Below are positions 58,421-64,000 of a stretch of DNA of 64,000 nt, piece by piece (position 1 is the first letter of the stretch; each line of letters starts with the position of its first letter). Position numbers and translations under genes: made by a program. The DNA lies in contig NZ_BMUA01000009.1 of assembly GCF_014649955.1 (NCBI RefSeq), positions 186,001 through 250,000 of the forward strand, written 5' to 3'. The notes beneath the pieces were generated by a model. That model was given only the letters and a program-made list of their open reading frames with translations. It had not been told where the DNA came from and did no database searches. Source of the DNA: Streptomyces violascens (GTDB taxonomy: Bacteria; Actinomycetota; Actinomycetes; Streptomycetales; Streptomycetaceae).

Positions 58421-58454
58421 GCCGCCGGGTCGCCTTTCGCACCCGGCGGCTTTT
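58421..58454 (+). terminator. terminator of leuB
   Basis: GCCGCCGGGT (58421-58430) pairs perfectly with ACCCGGCGGC (58441-58450), followed by TTTT. Confidence 0.85.
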
Positions 58455-58505
58455 CGCATGCGGCCACCGGGTGACACCATCAACCCCGGACCGCACATCA
58501 CACCG

Positions 58506-58536
58506 TTGTGTCCAAGGCCCCACCAAGAGCGATAAT
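58506..58536 (+). promoter_or_regulatory. possible ilvE promoter
   Basis: TTGTGT (58506-58511), a 19-base spacer and GATAAT (58531-58536), which matches TATAAT in five of six positions. It lies 100 bases before ilvE. Confidence 0.45.
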
Positions 58537-58636
58537 CGGACGTGGGCCGCGACATGCGGAGCAGCTCGGACGTCCAGGCAGCAGCAGCGGCGTGAGCGCG
58601 GTCCGTCACTATCCACCGGTGAAGGACACAGCACTC

Positions 58637-59737
58637 ATGACGACGCCCACGATCGAGCTCAAGCCCACCTCGCATCCGCTGTCCGACGCGGAGCGCGAGG
58701 CGATTCTGGCCAGCCCCGGTTTCGGCCGCCACTTCACCGACAACATGGTGACGGTCCGCTGGACCGAGGGCCGCGGCTGGCACGACGCCCAGCTCGTGCC
58801 CTACGCCCCGCTGTCCATGGACCCGGCGAACATGACGCTGCACTACGCGCAGACGATCTTCGAGGGCCTCAAGGCGTACCGCCAGCCCGACGGCACGGTC
58901 GCCACGTTCCGGCCCGAGGCCAACGCCGAGCGCTTCCAGGCCTCGGCCCGCCGCATCGCGATGCCCGAGGTGCCCGTCGACCTCTTCATCGCGGCCTGCG
59001 ACGCGCTGATCCAGCAGGACAAGGCGTGGGTCCCGGCCACCGGTGAGGCCTCCCTCTACCTGCGCCCCTTCATGATCGCGACCGAGGTCGGCCTCGGTGT
59101 GAAGCCGGCCAACGAGTACCTGTTCATCGTGATCGCCTCCCCGGCCGGCGCCTACTTCCCGGGCGGCGTGAAGCCCGTCTCGGTGTGGCTGTCCGAGGAG
59201 TACGTCCGTGCCGTCAAGGGCGGCACCGGCGCGGCCAAGACCGGCGGCAACTACGCGGCCTCCCTGGTCGCCCAGGCCGAGGCCGCCCAGCACGGCTGCG
59301 ACCAGGTCGTCTGGCTCGACGCGGTCGAGCACCGCTGGATCGAGGAAATGGGCGGCATGAACCTGTACTTCGTGTACGGCCAGAAAGATGGAACGCAGCG
59401 GATCGTCACTCCTGAGCTGACGGGGTCGCTGCTTCCGGGCATCACCCGGGACTCCCTCCTGAAGATCGCCCGCGATCTGGGGTACGAGGCTGTCGAGGGG
59501 CGGATCTCCACGGAGGACTGGAAGCGGGACAACGAGAACGGCTCGCTCACCGAGGTCTTCGCCTGCGGCACGGCGGCCGTCATTACCCCCGTGGGCTCGG
59601 TGAAGTCCGCCCGGGCCAACTGGACGCAGGGTGACGGTGAGCCCGGCGAGGTCACGATGAAGCTTCGTAAGGCTCTGCTCGAGCTGCAGACCGGGCAGGC
59701 CCCGGATCCCCATGGCTGGATGCACCAGCTGGGCTGA
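58637..59737 (+). CDS. ilvE: branched-chain amino acid aminotransferase
   Basis: A 366-residue PLP enzyme, last step of valine, leucine and isoleucine synthesis. It is a fold-type IV transaminase with TIFEGLKAYRQPDG near residue 75, the catalytic Lys in GTGAAKTGGNYAAS, EEMGGMNLYFVYG and the phosphate-binding VFACGTAAVITPVG. ATG 58637 follows GAAGGA; the open frame to 58508 runs through the promoter. It complements ilvBNC and leuB in this window. Confidence 0.96.
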   Translation: MTTPTIELKPTSHPLSDAEREAILASPGFGRHFTDNMVTVRWTEGRGWHDAQLVPYAPLSMDPANMTLHYAQTIFEGLKAYRQPDGTVATFRPEANAERFQASARRIAMPEVPVDLFIAACDALIQQDKAWVPATGEASLYLRPFMIATEVGLGVKPANEYLFIVIASPAGAYFPGGVKPVSVWLSEEYVRAVKGGTGAAKTGGNYAASLVAQAEAAQHGCDQVVWLDAVEHRWIEEMGGMNLYFVYGQKDGTQRIVTPELTGSLLPGITRDSLLKIARDLGYEAVEGRISTEDWKRDNENGSLTEVFACGTAAVITPVGSVKSARANWTQGDGEPGEVTMKLRKALLELQTGQAPDPHGWMHQLG

Positions 59738-59781
59738 GTGACGGGCTGGTTGTTCTTCGGCCGCGGGCCGGCTCGGGCCGG

Positions 59782-59802
59782 TCGCGCAGTTCCCCGTGCC
59801 CC
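59782..59802 (-). repeat. intergenic repeat B, inverted single copy
   Basis: Read on the minus strand this is the repeat B core with one mismatch (GGGGCACGGGGAACTGCGCG). It lies in the 101-base gap between the converging ilvE and NCS1 permease genes. Confidence 0.8.
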
Positions 59803-59838
59803 TTGGCGGCAGGGGGGTGGCATGCGGTACGGCTTCGG

Positions 59839-61275
59839 CTAGTTCTCGGCCAGGGCCGTCTCGGACCTCGTGTCCGCGGCGGCCCTTTCCGTTGCCCGGG
59901 AGCGGGCTGTCAAGGCCGCGTACGTCACGCCGCCCACCAACCCCGACAGCAGGAAGCTGCAGTCCACTCCGCCCGTCCAACTCAGCAGGGGGCCCTGGTA
60001 GTTGGGGAGGGAGACCGAGAGGAGGCCCGTGGCCGCGCCCAGAGCCCAGGAGGTCACCGCGCGGAGGTTCCAGCCGGCGCGGTACCAGTAAATGCCGCCC
60101 CGCGAGCGGCGGTTGAAGACCTGGAGGGCGTCCGCGTCGTATGCGCCCCGGCAGCGGACGAAGCCGATCAGGGTGATCACCGCCCAGGGTGTGCCGATCG
60201 CCGTGAGCAGCAGGACGAACGAGGTCATCGCGGCCTGCGCGTCCCAAGCGAAGTGACCGGCGAATACGCACACCGTGGCCACGCCTGCCACCGCGAACGT
60301 CGCCTGGGTGCGCGAGGCGCGCGGCAGAATCGCGTCCAGGTCGAGGCCCATCGAGTAGAGCATCAGACCCGCGTTGCCCACCGAGCCGGCCGATGCCGCG
60401 AGCAGCAGTGGTACCAGGTACCAGCCGGGGGAGGCGGCGACCAGCGGGCCCGCGTAGTCGGTGGCCGCACGGGCCGCGTACGCCGTGAACGTACCGAAGA
60501 GCTGAGGCACCAGGAGGCCCGCCGTCAGGCCGAGCCAGGTCGCGTGCAGGACGCGGCGCGGGCGGTGCCGGGCCGGCGAGATGTAGCGCGTGTAGTCGCC
60601 GAGCAGCGTGATGAACGCGATCGGGCCGCTCAGCCCCGCCGCGACGAGCGCGAGCAGCCAGGTCGGCCAGAACGAGCCCAGCAGATAGCCGCCCGCGTCC
60701 GGCAGCGCCGAGGTGGTGAAGTGGGGTGCGTAGGCGACGACTCCGAGGATCAGCAGCGCCGTCATGCCCACCGCCAGGATGCGCGACAGGCGAAGCAGCA
60801 CCCGGTAGCCGTACACCGCGCCGATGACGGTGGCCGCGGCGAGCAGCGCGTACACGATGCCGTACGAGATCCCGCCGGTCGGCAGGCCGAGCAGGCGGTG
60901 CAGGACGCCCGTCATCGCGTCCCCGCCGATCCACACGGTCAGCGCTGTGTAGCCGAGCGAGAGCAGCAGGCCCACCACTGAGCCCACCAGCCGTCCCCGT
61001 ACGCCGAATTGGGCGCCGGAGGATGTGGAGAGGTTCGTGGCCGTACGCAGTGAGACGAGCGCGAGCGGGGCCGTCAGGAGGGTGCCGACCACCGTGCCGG
61101 CGATCACCGCGCTGACGGAGGCCCACCAGCCGAGGCCGAAGGAGACCGGCAGCCAGCCGAAGACGATCACCCCGAGGCACAGGTTCGAGCCGAGCAGGAT
61201 CGACACGAGATCGCGCGGCCCACTGGTGCGTTCCGCTTCCGGGACCGTATCGACTCCGCGCTGTTCTATGGGCAT
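59839..61275 (-). CDS. NCS1-family permease (cytosine/purine/hydantoin type)
   Basis: A 478-residue transporter with about 12 membrane helices. Family features: SILLGSNLCLGVIVFGWLPV at the start, GAQFGVRGRLVGSVVGL, GPIAFITLLGDYTRYISP in the middle and NRRSRGGIYWYRAGWN near the end. NCS1 proteins import nucleobases, hydantoins, allantoin or similar N-rich rings with cations. ATG 61275 follows GAGAGG. It is divergent from the urease-like genes with a repeated operator-like motif between, so its substrate may feed that pathway. Confidence 0.88.
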   Translation of the reverse strand: MPIEQRGVDTVPEAERTSGPRDLVSILLGSNLCLGVIVFGWLPVSFGLGWWASVSAVIAGTVVGTLLTAPLALVSLRTATNLSTSSGAQFGVRGRLVGSVVGLLLSLGYTALTVWIGGDAMTGVLHRLLGLPTGGISYGIVYALLAAATVIGAVYGYRVLLRLSRILAVGMTALLILGVVAYAPHFTTSALPDAGGYLLGSFWPTWLLALVAAGLSGPIAFITLLGDYTRYISPARHRPRRVLHATWLGLTAGLLVPQLFGTFTAYAARAATDYAGPLVAASPGWYLVPLLLAASAGSVGNAGLMLYSMGLDLDAILPRASRTQATFAVAGVATVCVFAGHFAWDAQAAMTSFVLLLTAIGTPWAVITLIGFVRCRGAYDADALQVFNRRSRGGIYWYRAGWNLRAVTSWALGAATGLLSVSLPNYQGPLLSWTGGVDCSFLLSGLVGGVTYAALTARSRATERAAADTRSETALAEN

Positions 61276-61303
61276 GCCGACGCCTCTCACTCTCGGGGGG
61301 TTT

Positions 61304-61385
61304 GAGTGGCGCTCAATGTGACTCATGCCAAGCAGTGCCGTCAATGCTTCCACTCCATGAAATCTCTGGTTAGAGTGACGTTCAA
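61304..61385. promoter_or_regulatory. paired operator-like sites between permease and urease-like genes
   Basis: GAGTGGCGCTCAA (61304-61316) and GAGTGACGTTCAA (61373-61385) match in 11 of 13 positions and extend to TTTGAGTGGCGCTCAA and TTAGAGTGACGTTCAA. The first is an inverted repeat (TTGAG-TGGCG-CTCAA). One site is next to each divergent gene. TAGAGT at 61371-61376 may be a -10 box of the rightward operon. Confidence 0.55.
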
Positions 61386-61402
61386 ACAGGAGGTGTGGTG
61401 GC

Positions 61403-62098
61403 GTGCGACTGACCCCGACGGAGCGTGACCGGCTGCTGCTGTTCGGCGCCGCGGAACTGGCCCGGGCCCGCAGGGCCCGCGGGCTCCGCTTGAACGTGCC
61501 CGAGGCGACCGCCCTGATCGCGGACACCGTCTGCGAGGCGGCCCGCGACGGCCGGCGGCTCGCCGAGGCCATCGAGGCGGCCCGCGCGGTGCTCGGGCCC
61601 GACGACGTGCTGCCCGGCGTGTCCGACGTGGTCACCGAGGTCCACGTCGAGGCCGTCTTCGACGACGGCTCCCGGCTCGCCGTGGTGTCCGACCCCATCG
61701 GCGGCACGGCCGGCGAGGCCGCCCCCGGCGCCCTGCTGCCCGGCGACGGCTACCCGGAGGCGGCTCCCGAGGTCCGGCTCGCCGTGACCAACACCGCTTC
61801 GGTGCCGATCAGCGTCACCTCGCACTTCCACTTCTTCGAGGCCAACCCGCGGCTCGACTTCGACCGCGCGGCCGCCTACGGCATGCGGCTCTGCGTGCCC
61901 GCCGGGTCCTCGGTGCGGTTCGGGCCCGGCGAGAGCGAGGAGGTCGGCCTCGTCCCGATCGGTGGCGACCGCGTCGCGATCGGTTTCGCGGGCCTGGTCG
62001 ACGGACCGCTCGACGCACCCGGCGCGAAGGCAGAGGCCCTGCGCAGGGCCTCTGCCTGCGGCTACCTGGGAACCGCCGCGCGCGAGGGAGACAAGTGA
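61403..62098 (+). CDS. fused urease gamma/beta-like subunit
   Basis: A 231-residue fusion. Residues 1-100 match urease gamma (LTPTERDRLLLFGAAELARA, ARGLRLNVPEATALI) and residues 108-210 match urease beta (PEVRLAVTNTASVPISVTSHFHFFEANPRLDFDR, then AYGMRLCVPAGSSVRFGPG). Gamma/beta fusions occur naturally. GTG 61403 has AGGAGG nine bases upstream. The stop overlaps the next start (TGATG). It should form the frame of the alpha-like subunit that follows. No urease accessory gene is visible. Confidence 0.88.
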   Translation: MRLTPTERDRLLLFGAAELARARRARGLRLNVPEATALIADTVCEAARDGRRLAEAIEAARAVLGPDDVLPGVSDVVTEVHVEAVFDDGSRLAVVSDPIGGTAGEAAPGALLPGDGYPEAAPEVRLAVTNTASVPISVTSHFHFFEANPRLDFDRAAAYGMRLCVPAGSSVRFGPGESEEVGLVPIGGDRVAIGFAGLVDGPLDAPGAKAEALRRASACGYLGTAAREGDK

Positions 62099-63780
62099 TG
62101 GACCCGTACGAGTACGCCTCCGTGCACGGCCCCCGCACCGGCGACCGGATCCGGCTCGGCGACTCGGGCCTGACCGTCCGAGTCGAATCCGACGCGCAGG
62201 CTCCCGGCGACGAGTTCCTGGCGGGGTTCGGCAAGACCGCCCGCGACGGGCTGCATCTGAAGGCCGCCGCTGTCCGCGAGACCTGCGACGTCGTGATCAG
62301 CAACGTCGTCGTGATCGACGCGGTGCAGGGCATCCGCAAGGTGTCCATCGGCATCCGCGAGGGACGGATCTGCTCCATCGGGCGGGCCGGAAATCCCAAC
62401 ACCCTCGACGGCGTCGATGTGGTCGTCGGCACCGGCACCTCGATCGTCTCCGGCGAGGGGCTCATCGCCACCGCCGGAGCCGTCGACCCCCACGTCCATC
62501 TGCTGTCGCCGCGCATCATGGAGGCCTCGCTCGCCTCCGGTGTCACCACGATCATCGGCCAGGAGTTCGGCCCGGTCTGGGGCGTCGGCGTCAACTCGCC
62601 CTGGGCGCTGCGCAACGCCTTCGCGGCCTTCGACGCCTGGCCCGTCAACATCGGCTTCCTGGGGCGGGGATCGTCCTCGAACGGGGCCCCGCTGGTGGAG
62701 GCGCTCGCCGAGGGCGGCGCCTGCGGGTTCAAGGTCCACGAGGACATGGGCGCGCACACCCGCGCGCTCGACACCGCGCTGCGCGTCGCCGAGGACCATG
62801 ACGTCCAAGTCGCCCTGCACAGCGACGGGTTGAACGAGTGCCTCACCGTCGAGGACACCCTCAAGGTGCTCGAAGGCCGCACCATCCACGCCTTCCACAT
62901 CGAGGGCTGCGGCGGCGGACACGTACCCAATGTGCTGAAGATGGCGGGCGTCCCGAACGTCATCGGCTCGTCCACCAATCCGACCCTGCCCTTCGGGCGG
63001 GACGCGGTCGCCGAGCACTACGGCATGATCGTCTCGGTCCACGACCTCAAGACCGACCTGCCGGGCGACGCGGCGATGGCCCGCGACCGCATCCGTGCCG
63101 GGACGATGGGCGCCGAGGACGTGCTCCACGACCTGGGCGCGATCGGCATCACCTCCTCCGACGCGCAGGGCATGGGCCGCGCGGGCGAGACCGTACGCCG
63201 CACCTTCGCCATGGCCGGGAAGATGAAGGCCGAGCTCGGCCCCCTGGAGGGCGACGGGCCCGGTGACGACAACGCGCGCGTCCTGCGCTACATGGCGAAG
63301 CTGACCATCAACCCGGCCATCGCGCACGGCCTCTCGCACGAGATCGGGTCCATCGAGGCCGGCAAGATGGCCGACATCGTGCTGTGGCGCCCGGCCTACT
63401 TCGGCGCCAAGCCGCAGATGGTCCTCAAGTCCGGCTTCCCCGCCTGGGGCGTCACCGGCGATCCCAACGCGGCCACCGACACCTGCGAACCGCTCGTGCT
63501 CGGCCCGCTGTTCGGCGCCCACGGCGGCACTGCGGCCGAGCTGTCCGTCGCCTTCGTGGCGAAGGCCGCCCTCGACCAGGGCGGCGACCAGCTGCCCACC
63601 CGACGCCGCCGGGTCGCGGTGCGCGGCACGCGCGGCATCGGCCCCGCCGACCTGCTGCTCAACTCCCGTACCGGAGCCGTCGGCGTGGACGGCCGCACCG
63701 GGCTCGTCACCCTCGACGGCGACCCGCTGCGCTCCGAACCGGCCGACTCCGTCTCCCTCAACCGCCTCTACTTCCTGTAA
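62098..63780 (+). CDS. divergent urease alpha-like amidohydrolase
   Basis: A 560-residue amidohydrolase aligned throughout with urease alpha. The two-metal site is kept: H132 and H134 (DPHVHLL), K212 for carbamylation (GFKVHED), H241 (ALHSDGLNE), H267 (AFHIEG) and D355 (SSDAQGMGR); H315 matches the catalytic flap His. But the flap Cys next to it is Val314 (urease CHH reads VHD), and the GGGTGP..ATTCTPGPW pocket block reads GQEFGPVWGVGVNSPWA. The ligand set predicts an active binuclear hydrolase; the pocket suggests a substrate other than, or as well as, urea. It is usually annotated as urease alpha. ATG 62098 or GTG 62095. Confidence 0.85.
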   Translation: MDPYEYASVHGPRTGDRIRLGDSGLTVRVESDAQAPGDEFLAGFGKTARDGLHLKAAAVRETCDVVISNVVVIDAVQGIRKVSIGIREGRICSIGRAGNPNTLDGVDVVVGTGTSIVSGEGLIATAGAVDPHVHLLSPRIMEASLASGVTTIIGQEFGPVWGVGVNSPWALRNAFAAFDAWPVNIGFLGRGSSSNGAPLVEALAEGGACGFKVHEDMGAHTRALDTALRVAEDHDVQVALHSDGLNECLTVEDTLKVLEGRTIHAFHIEGCGGGHVPNVLKMAGVPNVIGSSTNPTLPFGRDAVAEHYGMIVSVHDLKTDLPGDAAMARDRIRAGTMGAEDVLHDLGAIGITSSDAQGMGRAGETVRRTFAMAGKMKAELGPLEGDGPGDDNARVLRYMAKLTINPAIAHGLSHEIGSIEAGKMADIVLWRPAYFGAKPQMVLKSGFPAWGVTGDPNAATDTCEPLVLGPLFGAHGGTAAELSVAFVAKAALDQGGDQLPTRRRRVAVRGTRGIGPADLLLNSRTGAVGVDGRTGLVTLDGDPLRSEPADSVSLNRLYFL

Positions 63781-63791
63781 GGACCACCCTG

Positions 63792-64000
63792 ATGTCTGCT
63801 GCCGCCGACGGCTTCCGCATGCCTGCCGAGTGGACCCCGCACGAGCGGACCTGGATGGCATGGCCGGGCCCCAACGTGACGTTCCCGAACGACGCCGAGC
63901 TCGCCGAGTCCCGCGCCGCCTGGGCCTCGGTCGCCCGCGCGGTACGCCGCTTCGAGCCGGTCACCATGGTCGTCGGCCCGGGCCAGGCCGACAGCGCCCG
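63792..64000 (+). CDS. agmatine deiminase family protein, N-terminal part (cut by window end)
   Basis: The first 69 codons of a protein starting MSAAADGFRMPAEWTPHERT with the block TWMAWPGPNVTFPND. These match the peptidyl-arginine/agmatine deiminase family, guanidino-modifying enzymes that turn agmatine into N-carbamoylputrescine and ammonia. It starts 11 bases after the urease-like gene, clearly in the same operon. The catalytic Cys, His and acidic residues lie beyond the window, so activity cannot be judged. Confidence 0.82.
   Translation, partial: MSAAADGFRMPAEWTPHERTWMAWPGPNVTFPNDAELAESRAAWASVARAVRRFEPVTMVVGPGQADSA

Noticed and set aside
1..64000. tRNA, rRNA, insertion sequences, prophage or attachment sites
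   Set aside because: No tRNA-like cloverleaf with a TTCRANYC arm next to gene-end structure, no transposase or integrase, and uniform base composition with conserved gene order.

Overview
This window is a piece of a Streptomyces chromosome. The DNA is very GC-rich, codons end almost always in G or C, GTG and TTG starts are common, and many secreted proteins carry Tat or lipoprotein signals. From memory, the gene order (ligA, c-di-GMP phosphodiesterase, gatCAB, second c-di-GMP protein, ilvBNC, serA, proline catabolism, leuB, ilvE, urease-like genes) matches the conserved core of S. coelicolor around SCO5494-SCO5526. No tRNA, rRNA, CRISPR array or insertion sequence is visible.

Layout. 1-3.4 kb: 3' end of ligA and a GGDEF/EAL protein (RmdB type). 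3.4-14 kb: two secreted phospholipases C, a secreted-type endonuclease/phosphatase-fold protein, and the gatC-gatA-small ORF-gatB operon, with copies of a composite intergenic repeat. 14-15.5 kb: a leftward lipoprotein pair and a secreted crystallin-like protein, facing away from a periplasmic-adaptor/ABC ATPase/FtsX-permease operon and an MMPL exporter (16-22 kb). 22-30.4 kb: acetyltransferase, small membrane protein, a large ATP-binding LuxR regulator, a sugar-dehydrogenase-like lipoprotein, an aldo/keto reductase and a 2-hydroxyacid dehydrogenase. 30.8-39.3 kb: a GGDEF protein with a ruined EAL domain (CdgC type), then ilvB-ilvN-ilvC behind a leader-peptide attenuator, then serA. 39.3-44.9 kb: TetR regulator, PucR regulator, proline dehydrogenase, P5C dehydrogenase, nitroreductase. 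45-49.7 kb: a secreted I36/FG-GAP protein, a leftward phospholipid module (phosphatidyltransferase, CdsA-like, PlsC-like) and an AAC(2')-type acetyltransferase. 49.7-57.2 kb: a third phospholipase C, a PadR pair, an oxidoreductase/LysR divergent pair and a Tat-exported metallophosphatase. 57.3-59.7 kb: leuB and ilvE. 59.8-64 kb: an NCS1 permease divergent from fused urease gamma/beta, a divergent urease alpha-like protein and agmatine deiminase (cut by the window end).

Themes. Branched-chain amino acid synthesis is spread over ilvBNC, leuB and ilvE. The three phospholipases C and the metallophosphatase suggest extracellular phosphate scavenging; each upstream region contains GTTCAT, and one has a two-unit PHO-box-like site. 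Two c-di-GMP proteins have complementary intact and degenerate domains. The most promising little-described system is the urease-like locus: metal ligands are kept, but the flap cysteine and substrate-pocket motifs differ from urease, and it is linked to a nucleobase-type permease and agmatine deiminase. A second is the phospholipid module, which resembles E. coli ynbA-ynbB and has a 19-codon ORF overlapping both of its neighbours.
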